Shown: positions 40,791-50,197, counted from the first letter of the stretch. The stretch: DNA of 64,000 bases from Acidithiobacillus sp. (GCA_028065135.1 JAPTWR010000114.1:17603-81602); one strand, 5' to 3'. Numbers and translations: made by a program. The notes: generated by a model from the letters alone, not told the origin.

Positions 40791-41228
40791 TTGCAGAGGA
40801 TAAACCAGTTGTGCCCGGCAACACAACGGGCGGCACGGGACCGGTATCCGGATTTGCGGAAAGGGAAACCGGATAACCGGTCGCCCCATGCGGAACAGTT
40901 TGGCAGGCTGCTCAGAAACAGATGGCCGGAGATAGAGGCGAAGCATAGTCCCATTCACGGTCGAAAGATCCGGATCGATTATGCGTTGGTTGCTGAACGC
41001 GTCGCCATAGAGATCGATGGATACAGGCCACACGGACTGTCGAAGAAGGGTTTTGCGAGCGACCGGCAACGGCAGAATCTGCTGGTGATCGCAGGCTGGC
41101 AGGTGTTGCGCTACACGATCCGGGATATTCGTTTGCGGGCGCAGGAGTGCATAGAAGAAATCGAGCGGTTGTTGGATATGCAGCGCGGTAATGGAGGTGG
41201 ACATGGAAAACAAGATGGTGTCTTCTGA
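40791..41228 (+). CDS. DUF559-like PD-(D/E)XK endonuclease
   Basis: This encodes 145 residues from a TTG start with AAGGAG at ideal spacing. The core reads HAEQFGRLLRNRWPEIE, KIRIDYALVAERVAIEIDG and QNLLVIAGWQVLRYTIRDIR. This is the DUF559/Vsr-like nuclease fold with D and E-x-D in place of the E-x-K, as in that family. It may be a DNA-nicking or mismatch-type nuclease. It overlaps the sigma region-4 gene by 26 bp. Confidence 0.7.
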   Translation: MQRINQLCPATQRAARDRYPDLRKGKPDNRSPHAEQFGRLLRNRWPEIEAKHSPIHGRKIRIDYALVAERVAIEIDGYRPHGLSKKGFASDRQRQNLLVIAGWQVLRYTIRDIRLRAQECIEEIERLLDMQRGNGGGHGKQDGVF

Positions 41229-41541
41229 ATCGTCGTGTTGCAGCACGGCGCAGTCCGAGAACCTGGCGATCAAAGAGGTGGTTGATGAACTATTTCACGG
41301 GTTGTCGAAGGACGAGATCCAGATTCTATTGACGCATTTTGGGATTGGAGAACCTGCCGGGCAGTCAGTGGATGAACTGGCCCAGCGGCTCCATATCACG
41401 ACGGATCAGGTCCTCGCCATCGAAGTCACGGCGCTCCGTAAATTGCGTCATCCTTCACGCTCGGAGCGTTTGCGGATGTTTGTTGACGGTCTCAAGACAG
41501 CGGGGTCTGTGGACACGGCTGAAAAGTCGGCCAACCTGTAG
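41203..41541 (+). CDS. Sigma-70 region 4-only protein
   Basis: This encodes 112 residues from an ATG with GGAGG upstream. Residues 30-98 (LSKDEIQILLTHFGIG...SVDELAQRLHITTDQVLAIEVTALRKLRHPSRSERLRMF) match region 4 of primary sigma factors, including the ALRKLRHPSRSE ending of RpoD. Regions 1-3 are absent. It could bind -35 DNA or the RNA polymerase flap and change promoter choice. It overlaps the DUF559-like gene. Confidence 0.75.
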   Translation: MENKMVSSESSCCSTAQSENLAIKEVVDELFHGLSKDEIQILLTHFGIGEPAGQSVDELAQRLHITTDQVLAIEVTALRKLRHPSRSERLRMFVDGLKTAGSVDTAEKSANL

Positions 41542-41803
41542 GCCGCATTGTTGAATGGTGGATGACGGCGAAGGATACGACAATGCCAAAATACCAATGT
41601 GTTTGGCATATACGAGATGATGCGCTTGCATCTGTGTGGGCACCGCTCTAACGAAGAGGAGTGTCTGGACAAAATCGCGAGATTACGAGGCGCAATTAGT
41701 AGTGCTGGTTAAGTTAAGCGACTTTAGGATTCGACAAATCCGGCTGAATGGCGTTTCGGTAGCGTAAAATGGACGAATATGACCTTAAAGAGTGGAGAGT
41801 CCA

Positions 41804-42007
41804 ATGCCTGATACAGAAACGCCGAGTCTGGCCGATATGGTGCGTCAATACCGTGACGGTCACCGTTTTGATGATGAGGAAGTCAATTTTCGATGCGCGT
41901 CGCTGATTGATGCCGGTTTTGTGCCTGTTCCTGGTGGTCAAGAAACGTCAGAACCACGGCATATCCATCTTGTCGGCGGTGCGCCGTCGCGTGAGTGCGC
42001 CGGCTGA
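41804..42007 (+). CDS. Small protein upstream of the helicase, unknown
   Basis: This encodes 67 residues from an ATG with GGAG upstream. It is acidic/helical at the N-terminus (TPSLADMVRQYRDGHRFDDEEVNFRC) with a His/Pro-rich tail. Its stop overlaps the helicase start by one base, so the two are coupled. The function is unknown. Confidence 0.5.
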   Translation: MPDTETPSLADMVRQYRDGHRFDDEEVNFRCASLIDAGFVPVPGGQETSEPRHIHLVGGAPSRECAG

Positions 42008-44109
42008 TGTCTGGACCCGTTTTGCAACAGGGTCCAGCGCCTGATCTTCTCGAAGGTCTCAATTCTCCACAAGTGGAAGCCGTCTGCCTGCCCCTGAATA
42101 CCCATGGGGCCATTCTCGCAGGGGCGGGCACGGGCAAAACCCGTGTGCTGGTGCATCGTATCGCCTGGCTCGTGCGACAGGGCGTGCCGCCATCTCGCAT
42201 TCTTGCGGTAACATTCACCAATAAGGCTTCCAGGGAAATGCGCGAACGGGTCACCGGACTGATCGGTGAAGAAGCGGCCGCAGCGCTGCGTTTGGGCACC
42301 TTCCATTCGATAGGATTGCGTATTCTGCGGCGCTATGGGGCGGTGGTCGGACTGCACAATGCCGCACATTTGGCGCCTATGGATCAGGATGAATCCGTAG
42401 CGTTGTTGCGCCGCGTGATGAAGGAGCGGCAATGCGACTTAACCACGGAAAAGCCCAAGGAACATTTTCAGTTGATTCAGTACTGGAAGGATCGCGGATA
42501 TACTCCGGAAAAAGTGCCGCAGCAAAATAACGCCTCCGACGAGTTGACCAGGCATTTATACGCGCGCTACGAATCCGAAAAACAGCGCAGTCAGGCGGTG
42601 GATTTCGGGGACCTGATCCTGATGCCGAACATCATCTTCGCCGCCCGCCCGGAGATCGCCGAAAAGGTGCAGCGTGGACTTTCACAAGTGCTGGTGGACG
42701 AGTTCCAGGACACCAACGCCGAGCAAAACCGGTTTATTGGTTTTGTTACGGGTAACGGCGGCGCGGTGAAGACCTTTGTGGTGGGTGACGACGATCAGAG
42801 CATCTACGGCTGGCGCGGGGCGGAGGCCAGCATCATGCAGCGCTTCATTGACCGGTACCAACCCAATCATCTGGTACGGTTGGAGGAAAATTATCGGTGC
42901 AATCCGGTGGTGCTGGAAGCGGCGAACGCGGTGATCGGCCATAACAGGGCGCGTATCGGAAAGAATTTGTGGACCCAGCGGGTGGACGCCCATCCCGTCA
43001 GTTTGCGGATGTATGGAGACGGCGACGACGAGGCCGACGCCGTGGCGGAAGAGATTGCTGATCGTTTGGCGCACCAGGTGCCCGCCCAGGAGATCGCCGT
43101 GCTGTACCGCAAGAATATGCTTTCTCGTGGCCTGGAACGGGCGCTGGTGCAGTTGGGTGTCCCCTATCGCGTGTACGGTGGGTTGACTTTCTACCAGCGC
43201 AAGGAGATCAAGGACGCCCTGGCCTATTTGCGGTTGGTGGCGAACCCCCACGACGACGGCGCTTTTCGCCGGGCGGTGTCCACGCCGCGCCGTGGTATCG
43301 GGGACAAAAAGTTGTCGCAACTGACGGAGCAATGTCGGCGCAACGGGTCGTCGCTTTGGACGGAAGCCGCACTGGAAGGCAAGGGCAAGTTGCCGACTTT
43401 TCTGGATGAGATCACCCGGTTGGCCGTCGTGTATCGTACGGATGGGGTCGGCGCGGTCACCCGCGCGGTGGTGGTGAAAACCGGCCTGCGCGATTTCTAC
43501 ATCGAAACCGCCAAGGAACGTGGTGAAGAGTGCGCGGAGAATCTGAACGAACTGGTCCGCGCAGTGAACGTGTTCCATCACCGGTTCCGGACGGGGCAGA
43601 CCGCGGTGGCCAGCGTGGCGGCGCAACCCGGGGATGTGTTATCGGAGTTTTTGACCGAAGCGGTACTGGAATCCGACGCCGGGGGAAGGAATACGCATCG
43701 GAGCGACGTGGTCAGCCTGATGACCGTGCATAAGGCCAAGGGCCTGGAGTTTGGTCATGTGTTTGTGATCGGGCTGGAAGATGGGGAATTTCCCAAATTG
43801 TCCAGCAGCGGCCATGGCGATATCGAAGAAGAACGAAGACTTTTTTACGTGGCGTTAACCCGATCCAAGCACGCCCTCTACCTTTCTTACGCCGCGCATC
43901 GTCAGCGATTTGGCATGCGGGATGAAAACGAAGATGACCCGGAAGATGATGGGGAAGCCTTGTTCGGTCGGTCGCGCTTCGTATCGGAAATACCGTCCCA
44001 TCTGCTGCGGGATCCGGTGCGGGTGGATGGTGGTGTTGCCGCGCGCCTTCCGTCGCCGCGCCGACCGCGATTACTCGCCCATAACGAAAATGGCGACGAT
44101 ATTTGGTGA
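42007..44109 (+). CDS. UvrD/PcrA/Rep-type superfamily 1 DNA helicase
   Basis: This encodes 700 residues. Motif I is GAGTGKT (39-45), motif II VDEFQDTNAEQ, motif III GDDDQSIYGWRGAE and motif IV LEENYRCNP. Motif V is MTVHKAKGLEF and motif VI VALTRSK. All six are intact. It is about the size of UvrD/Rep (670-720). It moves 3'-5' on DNA by family knowledge. On a plasmid it may help replication or transfer. Confidence 0.88.
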   Translation: MSGPVLQQGPAPDLLEGLNSPQVEAVCLPLNTHGAILAGAGTGKTRVLVHRIAWLVRQGVPPSRILAVTFTNKASREMRERVTGLIGEEAAAALRLGTFHSIGLRILRRYGAVVGLHNAAHLAPMDQDESVALLRRVMKERQCDLTTEKPKEHFQLIQYWKDRGYTPEKVPQQNNASDELTRHLYARYESEKQRSQAVDFGDLILMPNIIFAARPEIAEKVQRGLSQVLVDEFQDTNAEQNRFIGFVTGNGGAVKTFVVGDDDQSIYGWRGAEASIMQRFIDRYQPNHLVRLEENYRCNPVVLEAANAVIGHNRARIGKNLWTQRVDAHPVSLRMYGDGDDEADAVAEEIADRLAHQVPAQEIAVLYRKNMLSRGLERALVQLGVPYRVYGGLTFYQRKEIKDALAYLRLVANPHDDGAFRRAVSTPRRGIGDKKLSQLTEQCRRNGSSLWTEAALEGKGKLPTFLDEITRLAVVYRTDGVGAVTRAVVVKTGLRDFYIETAKERGEECAENLNELVRAVNVFHHRFRTGQTAVASVAAQPGDVLSEFLTEAVLESDAGGRNTHRSDVVSLMTVHKAKGLEFGHVFVIGLEDGEFPKLSSSGHGDIEEERRLFYVALTRSKHALYLSYAAHRQRFGMRDENEDDPEDDGEALFGRSRFVSEIPSHLLRDPVRVDGGVAARLPSPRRPRLLAHNENGDDIW

Positions 44110-44236
44110 ATTTCGCTTTGCCGCCAAAATTATGACCGCGCCAAAATCGCAAAAAATATCTTCATCTTGAAAATTTCCGTCCGTCTCCTGGGTTATAGGA
44201 TGTTCATCGGTCCGACCAACTAGCAGGAGATTCCCA

Positions 44237-44794
44237 ATGACCAGCGGTATCGTTTCAAAAGTGGCCGGTAAGGCCAGGCAGCAGGCTGAATCCGGTTTCA
44301 CCCTCATCGAGCTGATGATCGTCATCGCCATCATCGGCATCCTGGCGGCTATCGCCATTCCACAGTACGAGAAGTACATCGCCACCACCAAGGCGCAGGA
44401 CGTGGCGCAAAACCTGCACCAGGCCGTCACCGCCGTTTCCGCGGCCGTCGCCGCGGCGCAGGCAGGACAAAGCACCCAGCTGGTGACCAACGGCAAAGCC
44501 ACGGGCGCTCTGGGCAATCAGCCCAATCCCGTCGGCGGCGGCTTGCCGGCCTATGTGGACGGCACTCCGAACACCTGTGGACAAATCGGCGTCACGCCGG
44601 ATCCCATCACGCCGACTTCCATCGCTGCATCCACGGCCATCGTGGTCGACGACACGGGTTGTTCTTCCGCGACTGTACAGGCAGACGTGGCGGCGGCGGT
44701 CAGCGCCGAAGGCTATGGCACGACGTATGGCAGCACGGTTGGAGGCGGGAGCAACATCACCGTCAACATCAGCGGCAACGGCGCTATCAGTTAA
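44237..44794 (+). CDS. Type IV major-type pilin
   Basis: This encodes 185 residues with GCAGGAG upstream. A 20-residue leader ends in ESG before [28 protein letters not shown], a perfect type IV prepilin site with Glu at +5. The mature C-terminal half is Ala/Thr/Gly-rich with a Cys pair (NTCGQIG...DDTGCSS) that could form the pilin D-loop. It heads the pilus operon. Cleavage would need a PilD-like peptidase, not seen in the window. Confidence 0.88.
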   Translation: MTSGIVSKVAGKARQQAESGFTLIELMIVIAIIGILAAIAIPQYEKYIATTKAQDVAQNLHQAVTAVSAAVAAAQAGQSTQLVTNGKATGALGNQPNPVGGGLPAYVDGTPNTCGQIGVTPDPITPTSIAASTAIVVDDTGCSSATVQADVAAAVSAEGYGTTYGSTVGGGSNITVNISGNGAIS

Positions 44795-44893
44795 GCCCGT
44801 TCATTTCGGGGGCCGCAAGGTCCCCGAATCCTGTCATGTGTTTCCCTTTTTTTCCTTTTCCACTTTGTCTTTTGCGGCATCAAAGGATTATCC

Positions 44894-45472
44894 ATGTTCG
44901 CGGCGCCCCCATCCTATTTCAACAGTCCGGCCTTCGCCAACTCGTATAATCCGTTGTTCGACGCTTATCTCTATTTCGACCAGCCGGAAACCATTCACGG
45001 TTTTTTGTTCCCGTTTCTCCTGTCGGCTTTGGTGATGATCGCCTACCGCAAATCATGGACCTGGGAAGTCACCACGGCACTGGTTGCCGCCATGGCCGTG
45101 GCCTGGACCACCGTTTACATGGGTCCCCAGGGGTTGCATACCTTTCCCGTCGAAGTGTTCTTTTTGATGGTGTTGACCTGGCGAAGCGCCTCCGGCGGCG
45201 ACACGTTTCCGTTGATGCTGGGTTATGCCTTTGCATTCTATACCGCACTCAGTTCCGACGTGATTCACGGGTTGCTGCATCCCGCGGACGGCATGTGGCA
45301 GACCTGGTATTGGGGCATCGGCGGGGCCGGATTTCATGACGGGCTGTTCATAGCGCCCATATTCGGCCTGTTCGCCGTGTTGCTGACCCGCTTTGGCAAA
45401 TGGCTGTCCGTAATGCTCAATCGGCTGAATGGTGATCGAGGTGCCGCCAAAATGGGAGACGCCAATGCGTAA
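44894..45472 (+). CDS. Polytopic membrane protein in the pilus operon, unknown
   Basis: This encodes 192 residues with five or six hydrophobic segments from about residue 35 to 185. Motifs of note are TIHGFLFPFLLSALVMIAYRKSW, HTFPVEVFFLMVL and GGAGFHDGLFIAPIFGLFAVLL. It lies between two pilin genes and overlaps the second by 8 bp. It is not a PilD-like peptidase, as no Asp motifs of that family are visible. Confidence 0.5.
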   Translation: MFAAPPSYFNSPAFANSYNPLFDAYLYFDQPETIHGFLFPFLLSALVMIAYRKSWTWEVTTALVAAMAVAWTTVYMGPQGLHTFPVEVFFLMVLTWRSASGGDTFPLMLGYAFAFYTALSSDVIHGLLHPADGMWQTWYWGIGGAGFHDGLFIAPIFGLFAVLLTRFGKWLSVMLNRLNGDRGAAKMGDANA

Positions 45473-46103
45473 AACTGGTCAAGCCTGCCGGCCGCAAGCC
45501 TGCCGGGCGCAAGCCTGTTTCGCCGATCCGCTGCGCTGGCGCCAAAGGCGCTTTGTCCGCAGGACAGATGCCGTCTGCAAGACAGATACCGTCTGCAAGA
45601 CCGGTCTGCAAGCCGGTTTCACCCTCGTCGAGTTGATGATCGTCATTGCCATTATCGGCATTCTGGCGGCCATCGCCATTCCACAGTACGAGCGGGATAT
45701 CGAAGATCCCAAGGCGCAGGTGGTGGCCGCCGATTTCAAAGAGGCCATTGATGCGGCGACCGCAGCCACCGCGGCGGCGCAAATCGGTCAGACTACCGAC
45801 GTCTACCGGACCTTGCAGGGTGGCACGTTCATGGATGGTGCCGAGCACGGCGATGCGGTGTACGGCAACGTCCCGGCCTTCGTGGTCGGGCCAGCCACGG
45901 TCTGCGGACAGATCAGCCTCTCCGCCAGCACCATCAGTCCCATGTCTCCCGGCGGCGCATTCCCGTATGTCGTCAAGGCGGACGATTCGGGGTGTCCCGG
46001 CGCCATCGGCGGGTTGGTCGGTGCGGCGTTGTCCGCCGAAGGCTATCCGCACGCGGTGACGACGGGCGTCCTGATTACGGAGAATGGCGGGGTGACCCCC
46101 TGA
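45465..46103 (+). CDS. Second type IV pilin with an unusually long repeat-built leader
   Basis: This encodes 212 residues from the ATG at 45465 (GGGAG upstream). The leader is 51 residues, made of repeats (QACRPQACRAQACF and VCKTDTVCKTG), before [27 protein letters not shown]. The repeats correspond to GTCTGCAAGAC and CAAGCCTGCCGG units in the DNA. A shorter start inside is possible (none is well spaced). The mature part has Cys pairs (ATVCGQIS...DSGCPG). It overlaps PilP by 1 bp. Confidence 0.8.
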   Translation: MRKTGQACRPQACRAQACFADPLRWRQRRFVRRTDAVCKTDTVCKTGLQAGFTLVELMIVIAIIGILAAIAIPQYERDIEDPKAQVVAADFKEAIDAATAATAAAQIGQTTDVYRTLQGGTFMDGAEHGDAVYGNVPAFVVGPATVCGQISLSASTISPMSPGGAFPYVVKADDSGCPGAIGGLVGAALSAEGYPHAVTTGVLITENGGVTP

Positions 46104-46705
46104 TGGGCCGCCGTCGCTCCACGGGGTATCGCGTGGCCGTCGTGGCGTGTTGCGCGTTGTGCCTGAACGGCTGCGAATCGCGGAACCACTTGTCGCACCT
46201 GCAGACGTGGGTGGCGCATGGCGTGATCGCGACCTCCGCGCATCCGCCGCACATCACCCCCATTCCCAGCATCCCCGCTTACCACCCCGTGCCCTTTGTC
46301 GGGGGTGCCCAAACGTCGTCCGCCATGACGACATCGGCCAAAAACCTCGCGGCGCCGCGGGATCCTTTTCGCAGTTTCATTGTGCCGACCCCCAAAGCCA
46401 CAGCTATTGCGGGCATGCGCCCCGGCAACGCGGATGCGCCGCCCCTGCAACGATACGCCCTGGCCAGTCTGACCCTGGCGGGGGTCGTTAAACACAGTGG
46501 CGGACGGTCTTGGATGGCGGTGCTGGTGACCCCGAAAGGCGCCGTGCATCGCGCCGCCATCGGCGCCACGGTGGGCTTGCGCGGGGGGAAACTGACGAAG
46601 ATCCACTATGCGCCGTTGGGCGCCTCATTTGCGCTGTTTCGCGTTCCCGTGGCGATGATCGCCGGAAAACCGGTGATGCGCACCGTTAAAATCCTTCAGC
46701 GTTGA
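46103..46705 (+). CDS. pilP: PilP-like lipoprotein
   Basis: This encodes 200 residues from the ATG at 46103, overlapping the pilin stop. The signal ends with the lipobox LCLNGC. A Pro-rich linker is followed by RDPFRSF and then LASLTLAGVVKHSGGRSWMAVLVTPKGAVHRAAIGATVG, the DPF...VG...DPxGxVHRV...G pattern of PilP. PilP links the PilMNO inner-membrane platform to the PilQ secretin. PilM, N, O and Q are not in the window. Confidence 0.65.
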   Translation: MGRRRSTGYRVAVVACCALCLNGCESRNHLSHLQTWVAHGVIATSAHPPHITPIPSIPAYHPVPFVGGAQTSSAMTTSAKNLAAPRDPFRSFIVPTPKATAIAGMRPGNADAPPLQRYALASLTLAGVVKHSGGRSWMAVLVTPKGAVHRAAIGATVGLRGGKLTKIHYAPLGASFALFRVPVAMIAGKPVMRTVKILQR

Positions 46706-46714
46706 GGGCCATCG

Positions 46715-48100
46715 ATGCCGATTCCGTTCCTCCAGAGAATCCGAAAAAACCAGCTAGGCGCGGAAACGCCCGGCGCGGCGTCGGCCAAGAGACCTCCGTC
46801 CGGCACGGATGGGGTGCGGCCCGCCAAGACGGACCCCGTCACGGGGGTGGAGCGACGTCGGCACGTTCGTCCGGTGGAGATCAAAACCCATGAATTTCTG
46901 TGGGTGGCCAAGGCGGAAAACCGTTCCATACAGAAGGGCGAGATGGAGGCCGTTTCCGACGCCGCCGTGCGGGTCAATTTGCGCCGCCGCGGACTGCTAC
47001 CCGTTTCCGTCAAGAAGAAGGCGCAAGGTCTTTTTGGCATCAAAGGCCGGGGCGGCATCAAGGAGGCGTATATCGTGGTCATGGTGCGGCAACTCTCCAC
47101 CATGATCAATGCGGGCGTGCCGGCGGTGCAGTGTTTCGAGATGCTGGCGTCGTCCACCGAGAACAAGGCCATGAAGAAAATGCTCAAGGGCATCCTCCGT
47201 CATCTGCAGACGGGGGAAACTATCGCCGACGGCATGGCGCAGTATCCGAAGTATTTTGACCGGCTGTTCATTTCCCTGATCAAGGCGGGCGAACAGGGCG
47301 GCATTCTGGACACGATTTTGCTGCGGCTCGCCGACTACCGGGAAAGGTCTTTGCGCCTGCAGAAAAAAGTGCGCTCGGCCATGTTTTACCCGGCGGCCAT
47401 CATCACCGTCATGATTGTCGTGGTCTCGGTGCTGATGATCTTCGTGATTCCCGTTTTCGCGCATCTGTTCAGCAGTTTCGGGGCCACTTTGCCGCTTTTG
47501 ACGCAAATGGTCATCAACCTTTCCAACTGGATGAGTGCGCACTGGTACATCGTGGTCGGTTCCCCCATCGCGGCGGTATGGCTCTTCATTTTCGCCTACC
47601 GGAAAAACCTGGCTTTTCGCACGCGGGTGGACCGGGTGTCTCTCAAGCTGCCCGTTCTGGGGCCGATTCTGTTGAAAAGCGCCATTGCCCGCTTTACCCG
47701 AACCCTGTCCACCATGCAATCCGCAGGCGTCCCCATCATGGACGCACTGCTCACGCTGTCCCGTGTTTCCAACAACGTCATCATCGAACAATCGGTGTTG
47801 CGCGCCCGCAAGGACGTGATGGCCGGAGGACGCATGACGACGGCACTCAAGGAGGACGGCATTTTTCCGGTGATGGCCACGCAGATGCTGGGCATTGGCG
47901 AGGAAACCGGCGCCATCGAGGTGATGGCCTCCAAAGTGGCGGATTTTTACGAGGGAGAAGTGGAGGAGTCCGTCGATCGCATGTCGACGCTGATGGAGCC
48001 GATCATCATGGTGATTCTCGGCATCATCGTGGGCACGCTGGTCATCGCCATGTACATGCCGATCTTCATGATGGGCGCGGTGGTGACACATGGTGGCTGA
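46715..48100 (+). CDS. pilC: PilC/GspF-type pilus platform protein
   Basis: This encodes 461 residues. Two T2SF domains carry MVRQLSTMINAGVPAVQCFEML and ALLTLSRVSNNVIIEQ. GAEQGGILDTIL-type and GIGEETGAIEVMASKVADFYEGEVEESV repeats and TM segments near 225, 275 and 440 are typical of PilC. The ATG has GAGGG upstream. It is the inner-membrane base of the pilus. Confidence 0.88.
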   Translation: MPIPFLQRIRKNQLGAETPGAASAKRPPSGTDGVRPAKTDPVTGVERRRHVRPVEIKTHEFLWVAKAENRSIQKGEMEAVSDAAVRVNLRRRGLLPVSVKKKAQGLFGIKGRGGIKEAYIVVMVRQLSTMINAGVPAVQCFEMLASSTENKAMKKMLKGILRHLQTGETIADGMAQYPKYFDRLFISLIKAGEQGGILDTILLRLADYRERSLRLQKKVRSAMFYPAAIITVMIVVVSVLMIFVIPVFAHLFSSFGATLPLLTQMVINLSNWMSAHWYIVVGSPIAAVWLFIFAYRKNLAFRTRVDRVSLKLPVLGPILLKSAIARFTRTLSTMQSAGVPIMDALLTLSRVSNNVIIEQSVLRARKDVMAGGRMTTALKEDGIFPVMATQMLGIGEETGAIEVMASKVADFYEGEVEESVDRMSTLMEPIIMVILGIIVGTLVIAMYMPIFMMGAVVTHGG

Positions 48101-48374
48101 TCCCTTGCAACACGCGCAGAACGTGGTCCTCCTTCTGGTGCTGGCCGGTGCGTGGTTCGCCGCCGAATCAAAGCATGGACTGGTCTGGCTGTTTCTAGTC
48201 GCAACGGCATCCTGCGGCATATCGGCGATAGTCGCGCTCATGCTGTTGCCGATGGTGGCCGGATTCGACGCGCCGACACTTCTGGATGCGGCACTGGTTT
48301 TTGTGGTCGGCATCGGTGTGGTAAGGACGTGGGCCGGGTCGCTCGACCAGATGGACTGGATATCGCACTTTTAA
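48090..48374 (+). CDS. Small membrane protein in the pilus operon
   Basis: This encodes 94 residues with three hydrophobic segments (VVLLLVLAGAWFAA, GLVWLFLVATASCGISAIVALML, LLDAALVFVVGIGVV). It overlaps pilC by 11 bp. The function is unknown; it may help pilus assembly. It is followed by a short-repeat cluster (48381-48418). Confidence 0.5.
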   Translation: MVADPLQHAQNVVLLLVLAGAWFAAESKHGLVWLFLVATASCGISAIVALMLLPMVAGFDAPTLLDAALVFVVGIGVVRTWAGSLDQMDWISHF

Positions 48375-48427
48375 CCGCAATGGGGTTGCGCCCCGGCATG
48401 GGGTTGCACCTTGCAAGGAGAGACTTG

Positions 48428-48862
48428 ATGGATCAGCACCGTTTTCTCATACACGGCTCTGTACACGGCATTACAGCGGAAGCCACGGCTCATCTGCGCA
48501 GGTTTGAGCGCGCGGGAGGGCATGTCGAAATGCTGCACAGTCAGCACGACGCCATTGTCTCCTATGACGGAGATGGAGACCAGACCACGATTGAATCCCT
48601 GATCCATATCCTGGAGCAGGCGGGGGAAAGCGCGGAAAGCGCACACGGAGTTATCACTTTTGGGTGGTCGCATCAGGAGCCGTCGCATTTGCACGTGGGC
48701 GCGCCCGCAAGGACGGCACATCCATTTCTGGACAAACTGAACAACGCGCTGGAGGCCATTCATCTCAATGATTGGCTGATTAAAAAACTTCGTAAAAATC
48801 CAAACCCCATGCCGGGTGCAACCCCTTCGCGGGGTGCAACCAGCAACCCGATTAAGGATTAA
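48428..48862 (+). CDS. Unknown soluble protein with a repeat-coded tail
   Basis: This encodes 144 residues. The ATG follows AAGGAGAG. The core is alpha/beta (FLIHGSVHGITAEATAHLRRFERAGGHVEMLH). The last ~20 residues (NPMPGATPSRGATSNP) are coded by a short-repeat cluster (48803-48842), as if the original end was extended. I recognise no family. Confidence 0.5.
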   Translation: MDQHRFLIHGSVHGITAEATAHLRRFERAGGHVEMLHSQHDAIVSYDGDGDQTTIESLIHILEQAGESAESAHGVITFGWSHQEPSHLHVGAPARTAHPFLDKLNNALEAIHLNDWLIKKLRKNPNPMPGATPSRGATSNPIKD

Positions 48863-48866
48863 TCCC

Positions 48867-49247
48867 ATGTTCTTTTTAAGCGATTCTGAACGTCGCCACC
48901 TACGTGAACTTCTGCTGAAAAAAGCAAAGGAACATGGACTCCCCGTCACGGGGCTTGCACCTTGCGAAGGGCTTACACCCTGCCAAGGGCTGGATGACCG
49001 GCATATCGAATCCGACGCCCATCTGATGTTTGAGGGGCTGCACATGCTGGCAGACGGACATGCCGCCCGGTTGTACGCCATGCTGCACCCGCATGGTCGC
49101 CATAGCCATCACGAAGCCAACGGCGGACGCACCATGCTGATGATGCAAAAAATCGAGGAATACGGAAGTGCCGGGTGCGGCACGGGTCCGGAGGACGGCG
49201 GTCCTGCGGACGGCATAAGGTTGCGATCGGCAGGTGGCAACCCATGA
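48867..49247 (+). CDS. Unknown protein carrying an internal repeat insertion
   Basis: This encodes 126 residues. The N-terminal helix (SERRHLRELLLKKAKEHG) is followed by GLAPCEGLTPCQGL coded by a short-repeat cluster, then a His-rich helical part (HMLADGHAARLYAMLHPHGRHSHH). The tail contains GGPADG coded by a GTCCTGCGGAC copy. No family is known. Confidence 0.45.
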   Translation: MFFLSDSERRHLRELLLKKAKEHGLPVTGLAPCEGLTPCQGLDDRHIESDAHLMFEGLHMLADGHAARLYAMLHPHGRHSHHEANGGRTMLMMQKIEEYGSAGCGTGPEDGGPADGIRLRSAGGNP

Positions 49248-49405
49248 GTAAAGTCATTGATCGAGCGTTGGCCATCATTTTGCTGGTCATTCTGGCCAGC
49301 CTTGCGGCGCATGTCCTGTCTCTGGTGGTCAGCGGTGTTCTGGCGGCCGGGCTGGATCCTGTAGCCACCGCGCTGCAGCGTGTGCTTGCATGGGAAAATT
49401 CATGA
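49244..49405 (+). CDS. Small single-TM protein
   Basis: This encodes 53 residues with one TM segment (ALAIILLVILASLAAHVLSLVV). It overlaps the upstream and downstream genes. The function is unknown. Confidence 0.45.
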   Translation: MSKVIDRALAIILLVILASLAAHVLSLVVSGVLAAGLDPVATALQRVLAWENS

Positions 49406-49845
49406 ATCTTCTGTCCACCATGATTGGAGTTGCCATCGTCGCTATTCTTTCCATGGTGGCTGTTCCGGACTGGATTCATGGGGAGCGAAACGCCACCCTT
49501 TCGAGTGCTGCGGATGAATTGGCTTCCGCGCGTTTGACGTTGCAAAGAAGTGCTGCGGAGGACACTGGCGCCACACTCGCAATCAACGGATCCGTGATCA
49601 CAGTCACCGGCAACGGCGGTGGCGCCGATTGGTCCGGACGCCTGCCGGATGACGCCACCTGCACCATCAACGGCGCAACGCTGGGATGTCTCGCGCTGAA
49701 CGGGGAAGAAATACCAGTAACCTCACCGGGATGCAGCACGACGCCACCGATTGCCCCTTGGCAGGGTGCAACCCCTTCGCCGGGTGCAGCAACCCCTATA
49801 GTCTGGAGCGCACATCTCGATGGGCAAACAGAAACACTTCCCTAA
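49390..49845 (+). CDS. Pilin-like protein without a clear prepilin site
   Basis: This encodes 151 residues. The N-terminal hydrophobic helix (NLLSTMIGVAIVAILSMVAVPDW) resembles a pilin helix, but there is no Gly-(Phe/Val)...Glu cleavage site. The C-terminal part has two Cys (TCTINGATLGCLAL) and a tail PWQGATPSPGAATP coded by the repeat cluster 49754-49796. It is probably a minor pilin-like subunit. The start could be at 49390 or 49402. Confidence 0.55.
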   Translation: MGKFMNLLSTMIGVAIVAILSMVAVPDWIHGERNATLSSAADELASARLTLQRSAAEDTGATLAINGSVITVTGNGGGADWSGRLPDDATCTINGATLGCLALNGEEIPVTSPGCSTTPPIAPWQGATPSPGAATPIVWSAHLDGQTETLP

Positions 49846-50197
49846 TTCCCCTGCCGGGGTGTGCGGACACGCGGGCAATGGACCATCAGTCCGCCGGACC
49901 GAAGCCGGAGTTGGACTGGTGGAGGCCCTGATTGCGGCGGCCATCGTCGCCATCGCGGCGGCCGGCATCTTCAGCGTGCTGGTGTATGCAAACCAGCAGA
50001 ATAATTCTTCTGCGCAGTCCTGGGCGGCAATGCAGTCTGCCATGGTGGCATGGGCGCAAACGCCCGTTACGGTAAGCGCTACACAATCGGTTGCTGTCAC
50101 TGTATCGGGGGCTTCCGGAAAGCAAACCGAAAGTGTGCCAGTAGCGGAAACCGCCAGCGGGAACGCTCCCTATGGCTGGTGGAGGAGCGCGCCGTGA
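49820..50197 (+). CDS. PilV/GspI-like minor pilin
   Basis: This encodes 125 residues. A 30-residue leader ends in EAG before VGLVEALIAAAIVAIAAAGIFSVLVYANQQNN, a prepilin site with Glu at +5 typical of PilV. The leader includes NSPAGVCG coded by CCCCTGCCGGGG. It is probably part of the pilus tip initiation complex. Confidence 0.75.
   Translation: MGKQKHFPNSPAGVCGHAGNGPSVRRTEAGVGLVEALIAAAIVAIAAAGIFSVLVYANQQNNSSAQSWAAMQSAMVAWAQTPVTVSATQSVAVTVSGASGKQTESVPVAETASGNAPYGWWRSAP

Noticed and set aside
46997..48313. 438-residue frame opposite pilC
   Set aside because: His/Asp-rich shadow of a conserved gene; no recognisable domain.
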